Positions 1-8,422 of a DNA stretch of 64,000 bases are shown piece after piece; within the stretch, counting starts at the first letter, position 1, and each line of letters starts with the position of its first letter. Made by a program: the position numbers and the translations under genes. This DNA comes from Leisingera sp. ANG-M7 (GTDB lineage Bacteria; Pseudomonadota; Alphaproteobacteria; Rhodobacterales; Rhodobacteraceae): assembly GCF_000813965.1 (NCBI RefSeq), contig NZ_JWLI01000005.1, positions 340,287-404,286 of the forward strand, read 5' to 3'. Below the pieces are notes generated by a model. It was not told where the DNA came from. It saw only the letters and a program-made list of their open reading frames with translations, and did no database searches.

Positions 1-1184
1 AAAAGATGTACGCATGGGCCATCCGCAAGGAGCGCCACGGCGAGCCGAACACTGCGATGCAGCAGGAAGTGGTCGATGTGCCGGAGCTGGACAGCAACGA
101 GGTGCTGGTGCTGGTGATGGCGGCAGGCGTCAACTATAACGGCGTTTGGGCCTCGCTGGGCAAGCCGATCTCGCCGTTTGACGGCCACAAGGCTCCTTAT
201 CACATTGCCGGCTCTGATGCCTCGGGCATCGTCTGGGCGGTGGGCTCCAAGGTGACCCGCTGGAAGGTCGGCGACGAGGTCGTGATCCACTGCAACCAGG
301 ACGACGGCGACGACGAGGAATGCAACGGCGGCGATCCGATGTACTCCCCCAGCCAGCGGATCTGGGGCTATGAAACCCCGGACGGCTCCTTTGCCCAGTT
401 CACCAACGTGCAGGCCCAGCAGCTGATGCCGCGCCCCAAGCATCTGACCTGGGAAGAAAGCGCCTGCTACACGCTGACCCTGGCGACCGCATACCGGATG
501 CTGTTCGGCCATGAGCCGCACGACCTGAAACCGGGCCAAAACGTGCTGGTCTGGGGCGCCTCGGGCGGCCTCGGCTCCTATGCGATCCAGCTGATCAACA
601 CCGCCGGCGCCAACGCCATTGGCGTGATCTCCGACGAGAGCAAGCGCGACTTTGTCATGGGCCTGGGCGCCAAGGGCGTTCTGAACCGCAAAGACTTCAA
701 CTGCTGGGGCCAGCTGCCCACGGTGAACACCCCGGAATATGCCGAGTGGTTCAAGGAAGCCCGCAAGTTCGGCAAAGCGATCTGGGACATTACCGGCAAG
801 GGCAACAACGTCGACATGGTGTTCGAGCACCCGGGCGAGAGCACCTTCCCCGTTTCCACCTTTGTGGTGAAAAAGGGCGGCATGGTTGTGATCTGCGCCG
901 GTACCACCGGTTATAATCTGACCTTCGACGTGCGTTACATGTGGATGCACCAGAAGCGTCTGCAGGGGTCTCACTTTGCTCACCTCAAGCAGGCCGCGGC
1001 TGCCAATAAGCTGATGGTGGAACGCCGTCTGGACCCCTGCATGTCCGAAGTATTCACTTGGGCGGATCTGCCGGAAGCACATATGAAGATGCTGCGCAAC
1101 GAGCATTTGCCGGGCAACATGTCGGTGCTGGTGCAAGCGCCAAAGACCGGTCTGCGTACCCTGCAGGATGTGCTCGACGCCTGA
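1..1184 (+). CDS. ccr: Crotonyl-CoA carboxylase/reductase (5' truncated)
   Basis: NADPH-dependent reductive carboxylation of crotonyl-CoA to ethylmalonyl-CoA, the key step of the ethylmalonyl-CoA pathway for acetyl-CoA assimilation. The frame is already open at the window edge; the first in-window Met (position 6) corresponds to about residue 35 of the usual roughly 430-residue protein, so the N-terminus lies outside. The MDR-family fold is clear: the nucleotide-binding loop WGASGGLGSY is near codons 182-191 and the family segment HCNQDDGDDEECNGG near codon 98. The C-terminus is complete and a good terminator follows at 1221. In roseobacters ccr is often found beside a luxR-luxI pair, as here. 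Confidence 0.95.
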   Translation, partial: KMYAWAIRKERHGEPNTAMQQEVVDVPELDSNEVLVLVMAAGVNYNGVWASLGKPISPFDGHKAPYHIAGSDASGIVWAVGSKVTRWKVGDEVVIHCNQDDGDDEECNGGDPMYSPSQRIWGYETPDGSFAQFTNVQAQQLMPRPKHLTWEESACYTLTLATAYRMLFGHEPHDLKPGQNVLVWGASGGLGSYAIQLINTAGANAIGVISDESKRDFVMGLGAKGVLNRKDFNCWGQLPTVNTPEYAEWFKEARKFGKAIWDITGKGNNVDMVFEHPGESTFPVSTFVVKKGGMVVICAGTTGYNLTFDVRYMWMHQKRLQGSHFAHLKQAAAANKLMVERRLDPCMSEVFTWADLPEAHMKMLRNEHLPGNMSVLVQAPKTGLRTLQDVLDA

Positions 1185-1220
1185 AGGCGGACCGGCCCTC
1201 AAAGGTGAAGACGAAAAGTT

Positions 1221-1260
1221 TTTCCCGCGAATCGCAAATGCGATCAGCGGGAAATTTTAT
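1221..1260 (+). terminator. Rho-independent terminator after ccr
   Basis: TTTCCCGC (1221-1228) pairs with GCGGGAAA (1247-1254) and ATCGC (1231-1235) with GCGAT (1240-1244), with a 2-nt internal mismatch and an AAAT loop. A T-rich run (TTTTATTT) follows. It separates ccr from the lux genes. Confidence 0.75.
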
Positions 1261-1348
1261 TTAAAAATTTATCTTTTCAAGTGCTTGGCTGTTTCAGCAT
1301 CGCCGCATTTCCTGGTGGCTGGGCTAAAAGAAGCATGTAGGATAAACC

Positions 1349-1414
1349 ATGAGTGGTGCGAGGCTGTTTCAGGACACCTATGAACGGCGCGAGGCCGCCA
1401 AATTTGACCGTTAA
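1349..1414 (+). CDS. Possible 21-residue small ORF upstream of luxR
   Basis: A short frame starts at ATG 1349 seven bases after an AGGA Shine-Dalgarno-like sequence (1340-1343) and ends with TAA at 1412-1414. The predicted peptide begins MSGARLFQDTYERR and is charged, with no membrane segment. It is the only candidate gene in the 353-base gap between ccr and luxR. It could be a leader peptide, a small protein or chance. I recognise no family and see no clear lux box in this gap. Confidence 0.3.
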   Translation: MSGARLFQDTYERREAAKFDR

Positions 1415-1537
1415 GTCAGAAGCTTCATTGACTTCAGTAACTTGGCCGCTGCACAAAAGCCGAAGTTATATGCCTTGCCTGAAGCGAAGGGGGTTGCGGC
1501 ATTCAAACCTAACTTTGGTGGATTCGGGCGATAGCAG

Positions 1538-2257
1538 ATGGCAGGCAAAGCAGAACTGGACCGCATTCTGGAGGCGCTCGACGCCACGGATACCCTGGAT
1601 GGTCTCCAGCAGATTATCGAGCAGGTCTGCACTGTGTTTGGCGTTGACCATGCCATGTATCACTGGGTCGACAGCGCCGGCGACCACTACTACTTCGGCA
1701 CCTATCCGCAGACTTGGGTCGAGCGGTATCAGGAAAAGGCTTATGTCCGCGTGGACCCGGTCGTGGCCGGCTGCTATCAGAGGTTTCATCCCGTCGACTG
1801 GAAGCGGCTGGACTGGTCGCCAAAACCGGCACGGGAGTTTCTTAAGGACGCGCTGGAGCACGGCGTTGGAAACCAAGGGTATTCCATCCCGGTCCGCGGG
1901 CCCAACGGTCAGTTTGCGGTGTTCACGGTCAGCCACAACTGCGATGACGAAACTTGGGAAAAGCTGACCGACCGCTACAGCCGCGACATGATCCTGATGG
2001 CGCATTATTTCAACCGAAAGGCGCTGGAGTTCGAACCCGACCGCAGCCCGGAGCAGGCGCAGCCGCTGTCGCCGCGGGAGGTGGATGCGCTGACCCTGCT
2101 GGCGATCGGTTACAGCCGGGCGCAGGTGGCAAAGACCTTATCCATTTCCGAGCATACGCTGCGCGTTTATATTGAAAGCGCGCGTTTCAAGCTGGGAGCA
2201 ATCAATACAACCCATGCAATTGCCCGCGCAATATCGCTTGGTTTTATTGTGATTTAA
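1538..2257 (+). CDS. luxR: LuxR-family quorum-sensing regulator
   Basis: A 239-residue transcription factor with an N-terminal autoinducer-binding domain (about 20-160) and a C-terminal LuxR helix-turn-helix (about 175-235, starting LSPREVDALTLLA). The acyl-homoserine-lactone pocket residues known from TraR/LuxR are all present with a constant +3 offset: W60, Y64, D73, P74 and W88. It lies 93 bases upstream of luxI on the same strand, so it is probably the cognate receptor. The start at 1538 has only a weak ribosome-binding site. No classical 18-20 bp lux box was recognised upstream. Confidence 0.93.
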   Translation: MAGKAELDRILEALDATDTLDGLQQIIEQVCTVFGVDHAMYHWVDSAGDHYYFGTYPQTWVERYQEKAYVRVDPVVAGCYQRFHPVDWKRLDWSPKPAREFLKDALEHGVGNQGYSIPVRGPNGQFAVFTVSHNCDDETWEKLTDRYSRDMILMAHYFNRKALEFEPDRSPEQAQPLSPREVDALTLLAIGYSRAQVAKTLSISEHTLRVYIESARFKLGAINTTHAIARAISLGFIVI

Positions 2258-2300
2258 CGATCGGTTGTGAAAGCTACCGCAAATACACTCTGAGATTGTC

Positions 2301-2353
2301 GGTTCTGGCCGTACCCTGTCCCCACTGTTCAACCAGAAGGGGACTACATTATG
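2301..2353 (+). promoter_or_regulatory. Inverted repeats sequestering the luxI ribosome-binding site
   Basis: GTCCCC (2318-2323) is complementary to GGGGAC (2339-2344), and the right arm contains the Shine-Dalgarno AAGGGG of luxI, whose ATG is at 2351. A second inverted repeat TTCTGG (2303-2308) / CCAGAA (2333-2338) abuts it. Pairing of either set would alter access to the luxI start. Whether this folds in RNA or is a protein operator cannot be told by eye. Confidence 0.4.
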
Positions 2354-2992
2354 CTTCGCTTTATCTATGGCCGCGATCTTCAAAATCATGCTTTCCTGGC
2401 GCACTCGATGTTCCGGGACCGGGCGGACCAGTTCAAAACCCGGTTGGGCTGGGACGTGCAGGTCGATCTGAACGGTGAGGAACAGGATCAGTATGACGCG
2501 CTCGACCCGCTGTATGTGATCTGGGAAATGCCCGATGGAAGCCATGGCGGCTCCATGCGGTTCCTGCCGACCACCGGACCGGTGATGGTCAATGATGTGT
2601 TCCTGGAACTCGCGGGCGGTGTGCCCATCTGCAGCCCGCTGATCTGGGAATGCACCCGGTTCTGCCTGTCGCGCGATGCGGGGACCAGCGTGGCTGGCGC
2701 GCTGACGCTTGGCGGGGTGGAGATTATGCGAAACTTCTCCGTCGCGCATTTCGCCGGCGTCTTTGACCGCCGTATGGTGCGGATTTACCGCAGCCTGGGC
2801 TTCAGCCCCGAGGTGATCGGCACCCAGGGAGAGGGGCGGGAGCGCATCTGCCTTGGCCTGTGGGAATACACGCCTCAAGTGTACTTGAACGTGGCGTCCA
2901 AGGCGGGCATCGCTCCGGAACTCTCGCAGCTTTGGTTCGACCGTTCGTTTGGCGGGGCAGGGGCCGCGATGCCCTTGGCGCTTACAGCCTGA
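2351..2992 (+). CDS. luxI: Acyl-homoserine-lactone synthase (LuxI family)
   Basis: Makes N-acyl-homoserine lactone from S-adenosylmethionine and an acyl carrier protein thioester. At 213 residues it has normal family length. The invariant LuxI residues are visible: R24, F28, W34, E44, D46, D49, R70, F84, E100 and R103 (canonical R25, F29, W35, E44, D46, D49, R70, F84, E101, R104). It follows luxR in the same direction, preceded by AAGGGG at the right spacing. The acyl chain it prefers cannot be read from the sequence. Linkage with ccr recalls the ccr-linked luxRI arrangement of roseobacters. Confidence 0.95.
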   Translation: MLRFIYGRDLQNHAFLAHSMFRDRADQFKTRLGWDVQVDLNGEEQDQYDALDPLYVIWEMPDGSHGGSMRFLPTTGPVMVNDVFLELAGGVPICSPLIWECTRFCLSRDAGTSVAGALTLGGVEIMRNFSVAHFAGVFDRRMVRIYRSLGFSPEVIGTQGEGRERICLGLWEYTPQVYLNVASKAGIAPELSQLWFDRSFGGAGAAMPLALTA

Positions 2993-3006
2993 CAGACGCG
3001 CATTCC

Positions 3007-3036
3007 GGGGCCGGTGCCTCTGGCGGACCCGGCCCC
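3007..3036 (+). terminator. GC-rich hairpin between luxI and the helicase gene
   Basis: GGGGCCGG (3007-3014) pairs with CCGGCCCC (3029-3036) around a 14-nt loop. There is no T-run, so it may only partly terminate luxI transcription or stabilise its 3' end. Confidence 0.4.
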
Positions 3037-3055
3037 GCGGCTGTAGGGTCGCGCC

Positions 3056-4594
3056 ATGACAGCTCTGCCCGTACAGTTTTCCGACGACCAGGCCACCGCT
3101 TATGACAGCGTGACCGAACTCCTGCGCCAGGCGGGGGTGGACCTTGATGACGGGCTGTTGCATCCGCCCCGCGGCGACGCCGGGGTGATGGCGGTGATCG
3201 GCAAGGCGGGATCGGGCAAGACGCTCTTGCTGGCGGAGCTTTACAAGGCGCTGGAGCAATCAGGTGTCGAGGTCGTCTCCGGCGACTACGAAAGCCGCAA
3301 GAAAGGCGACGACCGCCGCACCCTGGCGATCCTGGCGCCAACCAACAAGGCCGCCAGCGTGCTGCGCCTGCGCGGCGTGCCCGCGACCACCATTCACCGC
3401 ATCCTCTACACCCCGGTCTATGACCCCGAGTTCGAGAAGATCGCCGAATGGCTGGCAGGGCAGGGTGATCAGCCTGAGATCGAAGGGCTGACCGAAGAGG
3501 CGCTGGCCCGTGCCGCCGCCTTCTATGAAAGGAACAAGTCGATCCCCGGCGCGCTGGCCGCCGCGGGCCTGCGCGGCTCCGACTTCATCACCGGCTGGAA
3601 ACGGCGCGAGGAGCCGCTGGATATCGGCTTTGTCGATGAAGCCTCGATGCTGGACGACCGCCAGTTCGAGGATCTGAAGGAGATTTTCCCGAACCTCATC
3701 CTGTTCGGAGATCCGGCCCAGCTGGCGCCGGTCAATCAGTCGGGGTCGATGGTGTTTGACGCGCTGCCAGAGCCGCGCCGCCTGATCCTGAACCGCATCC
3801 ATCGGCAGGAGGCGGGCAACCCGATCCTGGATCTGGCGCATGCGCTGGCCGATCCGCAGCTGGGGTTTGAGGATTTCGAGCGGATGATCGAAGACACGGC
3901 GCGCCGCGACGAGCGTGTGGTCTGGGGGCAGCGGGTCGAGGTCGACCTGATGGCGCGCTCGCCTGTGCTGGTCTGGCGCAACAACACCCGCATCCGGCTG
4001 ATCAACGCTTTCCGCAGAGTCTACGGCGCGCCGGAAGATGAACTGATCGCCGGTGAGCCGCTGATTTGCGACGGCATCGAACTGCCGGTGAAGCACCGGA
4101 AGAAACGCCTGGACCTGGAGGCCCGCGGCCTGATCAAGGGCGCGCAGGTGATCTTTCTCGGCTCCGGCCGCAAGCCAGGATTTTCGCGCCTGCATGTAAT
4201 GGGGGCGGAGGATCCTCAGGTGTCCGCCGCCTCTATCGTGAAGATTGAAAAACCGGATGAAGAGGAACCTTTCATCCCCTACGCAGCCCGTATGGGCGCT
4301 ACCTTCCTGCATGGCGCGGCGGTAACCATCCACAAGGCGCAAGGCAGCCAGTGGGACACCACTCAGGTCTTCGCTCCGGATATCTATGCCGCCGCCCGGA
4401 TGGGGCGGGTGGAGGCCGGCCAGCCATTGTGGAAACGGCTGGCCTATGTGGCCATCACGCGGGCTCAGGAACGGCTGATCTGGGTTGTCAGGAACCGCCT
4501 GGCTAAGCCTTCGGGCCCGCTGCAGGTGGATGACCTGAAGGCGGTGCCTGCGGCGGCGCTGACGCTGGAAGCACAGGAGGAGACCCCGGCATGA
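3056..4594 (+). CDS. RecD-like superfamily 1 ATP-dependent DNA helicase
   Basis: A 512-residue P-loop helicase resembling the RecD/UvrD-C group. Motif I is GKAGSGKT (49-56), the Walker B region reads FVDEASM near residue 193, motif III is GDPAQLAPV near 217, and motif VI near 465 reads YVAITRAQERL. An AAA_30-type N-terminal domain and a UvrD-like C-terminal domain are implied. It probably acts in DNA repair or recombination in the cytoplasm; no RecB/RecC partner is nearby, so it is a stand-alone RecD-like protein. Its 3' end overlaps the next gene by 4 bases (ATGA), suggesting coupled translation. Confidence 0.85.
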   Translation: MTALPVQFSDDQATAYDSVTELLRQAGVDLDDGLLHPPRGDAGVMAVIGKAGSGKTLLLAELYKALEQSGVEVVSGDYESRKKGDDRRTLAILAPTNKAASVLRLRGVPATTIHRILYTPVYDPEFEKIAEWLAGQGDQPEIEGLTEEALARAAAFYERNKSIPGALAAAGLRGSDFITGWKRREEPLDIGFVDEASMLDDRQFEDLKEIFPNLILFGDPAQLAPVNQSGSMVFDALPEPRRLILNRIHRQEAGNPILDLAHALADPQLGFEDFERMIEDTARRDERVVWGQRVEVDLMARSPVLVWRNNTRIRLINAFRRVYGAPEDELIAGEPLICDGIELPVKHRKKRLDLEARGLIKGAQVIFLGSGRKPGFSRLHVMGAEDPQVSAASIVKIEKPDEEEPFIPYAARMGATFLHGAAVTIHKAQGSQWDTTQVFAPDIYAAARMGRVEAGQPLWKRLAYVAITRAQERLIWVVRNRLAKPSGPLQVDDLKAVPAAALTLEAQEETPA

Positions 4595-5328
4595 GCAAAT
4601 CAATCCTGATTACCGGTGCCAGTTCCGGCATCGGCCGCGCTGTTGCAGAACTATTCCTGGCCGAGGGCTGGCAGGTCGGCCTGACAGCACGCCGGGCAGA
4701 GAAGCTTGAAGAAGTGGCGATGGGCTATGCCAATGCCAATGTTCTGCCCGCCGATGTAACTGACCCGGCGGCGGTCGATCATGCGGTGAACAGCTTTGCT
4801 ATGGCTGCGGGGCGGCTTGATGTGCTGTTCAACAATGCGGGTATCTTCACCCCACCTGGCACCATTGACGAGATCCCGCTGGAGGACTGGTTCGCTTCGG
4901 TGAACGTGAACCTCACCGGCATGTATCTGACTGCCCGCGCCGCCTTCCGCCAGATGCGGCTGCAATCCCCGCAAGGCGGGCGGATCATCAACAACGGCTC
5001 CATCGCTGCCTATGTGCCACGGCCCCACTCGGCGCCCTATGCGGCCACCAAGGCGGCCATCACCGGTCTTACCAAAAGTCTGTCGCTGGATGGGCGCCCC
5101 TATGATATCGCCTGCGGCCAAATCGATATCGGCAACACCCGCACCCCGATGGTCGAGGATCTGAGCCAGCGCCACTCAGAGGCCAACCCCGGCGCTGAGC
5201 CGATGCATACATTTGCAGTTGAAGACGCAGCGAAGTCGGTGCTGCACATGGCCAGCCTGCCATTGGAGGCCAATGTGCAGTTCATGACGGTGATGGCGAC
5301 CAAAATGCCCTATATCGGCCGCGGGTAA
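4591..5328 (+). CDS. Short-chain dehydrogenase/reductase
   Basis: A 245-residue classical SDR. The cofactor motif GASSGIG (residues 9-15), the structural NNAG motif and the catalytic YxxxK (YAATK) are all present, with an upstream Ser in NNGSIAAY. The substrate is unknown. The start ATG overlaps the helicase stop and is served by AGGAGG inside the helicase 3' end. The C-terminal segment, with residues such as NVQFMTVMATKMPYIGRG, has the form common in roseobacter SDRs annotated only as oxidoreductases. Confidence 0.88.
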   Translation: MSKSILITGASSGIGRAVAELFLAEGWQVGLTARRAEKLEEVAMGYANANVLPADVTDPAAVDHAVNSFAMAAGRLDVLFNNAGIFTPPGTIDEIPLEDWFASVNVNLTGMYLTARAAFRQMRLQSPQGGRIINNGSIAAYVPRPHSAPYAATKAAITGLTKSLSLDGRPYDIACGQIDIGNTRTPMVEDLSQRHSEANPGAEPMHTFAVEDAAKSVLHMASLPLEANVQFMTVMATKMPYIGRG

Positions 5329-5429
5329 GCTCTCCCGCCCGTCGCCAGTGCCTCCAAGATGCCCTGCTCCCGCTGGGCGTGGCGCTGTGCAGAGTAGTTG
5401 AGAACCAGAAAAAAGCCCGGTGTTTTTGG

Positions 5430-5494
5430 TTTCTTTCTGGTTGGAAATACCCCGGGGTGAATTGGCCGCGCGGCCAAGAGGGGCAGCGCCCCTC
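5430..5494 (-). repeat. Dispersed bipartite intergenic repeat, copy 1
   Basis: On the minus strand a GGGGCGCTGCCCC hairpin core (5480-5492, within a 7-bp stem 5478-5484/5488-5494) is followed by the 16-bp palindrome TTGGCCGCGCGGCCAA (5462-5477) and a box starting CCCCGGGGTATTTCC (5456 downward). It sits between convergent genes. The same two elements recur at 44153-44197 and 57045-57100. It may also terminate transcription from either side. Confidence 0.55.
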
Positions 5495-5495
5495 C

Positions 5496-6281
5496 TTAGC
5501 GGTTCCTAAGTAGGCTGAACGCAGCAGATGCCCCCCAGCCGGCCGCAATCGCAATTGCCAGCGACATCAGGCCGTATAGAAACGGCTGCTCGCGCGAGAG
5601 CGAGAACAGAAACCGTTCCAGCCCGACCTTGCGCACGTCGATTGAGGTCTCGTAGCTCGACACCACTTCGCCGCCGCGGGTCAGGAAGATGCGGGTTTGG
5701 TAATCGCCCTCGGTCAGGTCGGCAGGCATCTTGATCGCTGTACGGAACAGGGTCTGCTCGTCTACCGCCACTGTGTTTTCACGCAGGGAATATAGCCCGT
5801 TCTTTTCGCGGATCCGCATCACCGCATCGGCAAAAGCCTGGGCACCGCGGATATGCATGGCAGCGCCGACCGAGCGGATTGCTCGCCGGATCGACACCCT
5901 GTAGCGCAGGTCTTCCGTGTCGCGCAGCACCTGGGCAAAGGGGGCACTGGTGGCCACTGCGTAGAACGCCGGCGCCGAGTCGACCAGAACGCTGTCGACG
6001 TTGACCCAGATGCCCAGCTTCTTTTCTTTGCGCCGCACCATCACGGACGGGGCTGGGCCGGACACCGCGACAATCACCTCCAGCGGCTCGTCAGCAGGGA
6101 TCGGGGTCTCGCGTTTGACCGCGCCGAAGATGAGGATTTCCGAACCGTCAAAGGTGGCGGTAATTGCCACGCGGTCCTGGCTGAGACCCAATACGACCTC
6201 TTCCTTGGCGGCTTGGGCTGCGGATTGCGGCAGCAGTGCCAGGGTGGCAGCAGTCAGGGCGGACAGCAGCAGTTTGCGCAT
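5496..6281 (-). CDS. TIGR02186-type membrane-anchored periplasmic protein
   Basis: A 261-residue protein with an N-terminal signal peptide (hydrophobic 4-24, cleavage after AQA), a beta-rich extracytoplasmic body and one C-terminal membrane span (about 234-256) ending in a short basic tail. This matches the alphaproteobacterial TIGR02186 family, often encoded beside TauE/SafE exporters. Its start is 2 bases after the stop of the upstream exporter gene, with its GGGAGG inside that gene, so the two are translationally coupled. A role as a periplasmic partner of the transporter is inferred from context; biochemical function is unknown. Confidence 0.8.
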   Translation of the reverse strand: MRKLLLSALTAATLALLPQSAAQAAKEEVVLGLSQDRVAITATFDGSEILIFGAVKRETPIPADEPLEVIVAVSGPAPSVMVRRKEKKLGIWVNVDSVLVDSAPAFYAVATSAPFAQVLRDTEDLRYRVSIRRAIRSVGAAMHIRGAQAFADAVMRIREKNGLYSLRENTVAVDEQTLFRTAIKMPADLTEGDYQTRIFLTRGGEVVSSYETSIDVRKVGLERFLFSLSREQPFLYGLMSLAIAIAAGWGASAAFSLLRNR

Positions 6282-6283
6282 GA

Positions 6284-7207
6284 TCAGTGGCCTCCCGCTT
6301 CGCCGAGCGAGAACAGCTCAGCCGGTTGCAGCAGAAGGTCGAGGCCCAGTTTCACACAGACGACGATCACCATCAGCGCCAGCAGGATGCGCAGCTGTTC
6401 TGCCTTGAGGTAGACACCGATGCGGGTGCCGATCTGGGCGCCGATAACACCGCCGACAAGCAGGAGAACCGCCAGCACGATGTCTACGGTATAGTTGGTT
6501 GTGGCGTGCAGCATGGTGGTGAAGCCAGTGACCAGGATGATCTGGAACAGCGAGGTGCCGACAACCACCTTGGTTGGCATGCCGAGGATGTAGATCATCG
6601 CAGGCACCATGATGAAGCCGCCGCCGACACCCATGATCGCGGCCAGGATACCAACGCAGACGCCTACCAGAATGGGGGGGATCACCGAGATGTAGAGGCC
6701 AGAGGTGCGGAACCGCATCTTGAACGGCAGCGCATGCACCCAGCCGCGCTGGCGCCGGGCTGCGGGCGCGGCGCCGCCCGCCTTCTTGGATTTGCGGATC
6801 GCGTTCAGGCTTTCGATGAACATCAGCCCGCCGACCACGCCGAGGAAAACGACATAGCAGAGCTTGACCAGCAGATCGACCTGACCCAGCGCCTTGAGGT
6901 AGTTGAACACCACAACCCCCAGCGCCGCGCCCATCAGGCCGCCGGCCTGCAGCATCAGCCCCATCTTGATATCGACTGTCCGCCTTCGGAAATGCGCCAG
7001 CACGCCGGAGAAGGACGAGGCGACGATCTGGTTTGCTTCCGTGGCCACCGCCACCGCGGGCGGGATGCCGATAAAGAACAAAAGCGGCGTCATCAGGAAG
7101 CCGCCGCCGACTCCGAACATGCCTGAGAGAACCCCGACCATTCCCCCAAGGCCCAGGAGAAGGAAGGCATTCACTGAGACCTCAGCTATGGGAAGGTATA
7201 TCTGCAT
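6284..7207 (-). CDS. TauE/SafE (TSUP) family anion exporter, paralog 1
   Basis: A 307-residue polytopic membrane protein of the TSUP family (sulfite, sulfoacetate or related organosulfur anion export). Two repeated halves are visible, each with a glycine-rich GVGGGF motif (GMFGVGGGFLMTP near 28 and AIMGVGGGFIMVP near 192) and about eight membrane spans. It is most similar to the neighbouring paralog at 7318-8241. The substrate cannot be assigned from sequence. It is translationally coupled to the TIGR02186 gene. Confidence 0.88.
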   Translation of the reverse strand: MQIYLPIAEVSVNAFLLLGLGGMVGVLSGMFGVGGGFLMTPLLFFIGIPPAVAVATEANQIVASSFSGVLAHFRRRTVDIKMGLMLQAGGLMGAALGVVVFNYLKALGQVDLLVKLCYVVFLGVVGGLMFIESLNAIRKSKKAGGAAPAARRQRGWVHALPFKMRFRTSGLYISVIPPILVGVCVGILAAIMGVGGGFIMVPAMIYILGMPTKVVVGTSLFQIILVTGFTTMLHATTNYTVDIVLAVLLLVGGVIGAQIGTRIGVYLKAEQLRILLALMVIVVCVKLGLDLLLQPAELFSLGEAGGH

Positions 7208-7317
7208 GTTCTTTGTTAGACCGCAGTCATATCAAAAATCAATGATCTATGCCGCTCTGCAGCGTGCAGGACTGATTTGCCGTTGCAAACTGGACTTATA
7301 GCTGCCGCTCCGGCGGT

Positions 7318-8241
7318 TCAGGGCAGGTTGAGCACGGTCAGGGAAAAAACGTCGGCTGGCTCCAGTAGCAGCTCAAACCCGATCTTGACCGAGACCGACA
7401 GCACCAGCAGGGCCAGCAGGACCCGCAGTTGTTCCGCCTTGAGCTTAGCGCCAATCACGGTTCCCAGCTGGGCGCCTGCCACGCCGCCAATCAACAGGAA
7501 CAGCGCCAGCACCACGTCGACGGTGTAGTTTGTGGTGGCGTGCATCACTGTGGTGAACCCGGCGACAAAGATGATCTGGAAGAGCGAGGTGCCGATCACC
7601 ACCTTGGTGGGCATGCCGAGGATGTAGATCATCGCGGGCACCATGATGAAACCGCCGCCAACACCCATGATCGCCGACAGGATGCCAACACCAAAGCCAA
7701 CCAGCGCGGGCGGGATCACCGAGATGTAAAGCCCGGAGGCCTTGAACCGCATCTTGTAGGGCAGGGCATGCACCCAGGACCGCTGGCGCCGCTTGTAGGC
7801 GGGGGCGCCGCCGGCCTGCCGGGCTTTGCGGATAGCGTTGACGCTTTCGACAAACATCAGTGCGCCGATCACACCAAGGAACAGCACATAGCAGAGCTGC
7901 ACCGCCAGATCGACCTGGCCCAGCTGCTTGAGCCAGTTGAAAATGGCCATCCCCAGAGCAGCCCCCATGAGGCCGCCGCCCAGCAGCACGTAACCCATCT
8001 TCAGATCCACAGTGCGACGCCGGAAATGCGCCATCAGTCCGGATACGGACGAGGCTACCACCTGGTTGGCCGATGTGGCCACTGCAACCCCCGGAGGGAT
8101 GCCGATCAGGAACAGGAGCGGCGTGATCAGAAAGCCGCCGCCCACTCCGAACATGCCAGACAGAACCCCTACAGCGCCGCCAATACCCAGGAGCAGCAAA
8201 AAGTTGACCGAAACCTCGGCGATGGGGAGGAAGATGTGCAT
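7318..8241 (-). CDS. TauE/SafE (TSUP) family anion exporter, paralog 2
   Basis: A 307-residue TSUP membrane protein and a close tandem paralog of the adjacent gene; long segments such as VGGGFIMVPAMIYILGMP are identical. I placed the start at the ATG whose product begins MHIFLPIAEVSVN because it aligns with the paralog start MQIYLPIAEVSVN; an ATG 21 bases upstream is also in frame. The 110-base gap between paralogs holds no other gene. Divergence is mostly conservative, suggesting retained but perhaps different substrate range. Confidence 0.87.
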   Translation of the reverse strand: MHIFLPIAEVSVNFLLLLGIGGAVGVLSGMFGVGGGFLITPLLFLIGIPPGVAVATSANQVVASSVSGLMAHFRRRTVDLKMGYVLLGGGLMGAALGMAIFNWLKQLGQVDLAVQLCYVLFLGVIGALMFVESVNAIRKARQAGGAPAYKRRQRSWVHALPYKMRFKASGLYISVIPPALVGFGVGILSAIMGVGGGFIMVPAMIYILGMPTKVVIGTSLFQIIFVAGFTTVMHATTNYTVDVVLALFLLIGGVAGAQLGTVIGAKLKAEQLRVLLALLVLSVSVKIGFELLLEPADVFSLTVLNLP

Positions 8242-8377
8242 GCGCCCATACAGCAACCGCAAAGCGCCGGGTCAACCGGTCAGGCGGCAATCCGGCAGAC
8301 AGGACCGACAGCTGGTCATGATCTGGATCTAAAGCCCGGGTGCTCCCGCGCCTGCAGGAGAAGGGCGGGAAAAGGAA

Positions 8378-8400
8378 ACGCCCGGCGAAGGGCCGGGCGT
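8378..8400 (-). terminator. Terminator of the BMP-type ABC operon
   Basis: ACGCCCGGC (8378-8386) pairs with GCCGGGCGT (8392-8400) around a 5-nt loop. Read on the minus strand the stem is followed by TTTCCTTTTCCC. It lies just downstream of the last permease gene. Confidence 0.75.
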
Positions 8401-8422
8401 TATGCTGTGTCTGGCGCTGAGC

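Noticed and set aside
1415..1537. lux box between ccr and luxR
   Set aside because: Only a poor inverted repeat (around AACTTGGC at 1439 and GCCGAAGTT) was seen; it lacks the spacing and symmetry of known lux boxes.
2303..2344. H-type pseudoknot at the luxI start
   Set aside because: The two inverted repeats could interleave, but there is no loop base between the two 3' arms, which makes a stable pseudoknot sterically unlikely. Only simple hairpins are proposed.
3260..4603. Long minus-strand frame (about 447 codons) over the helicase gene
   Set aside because: Antisense to a gene with all helicase motifs; composition typical of a shadow frame.
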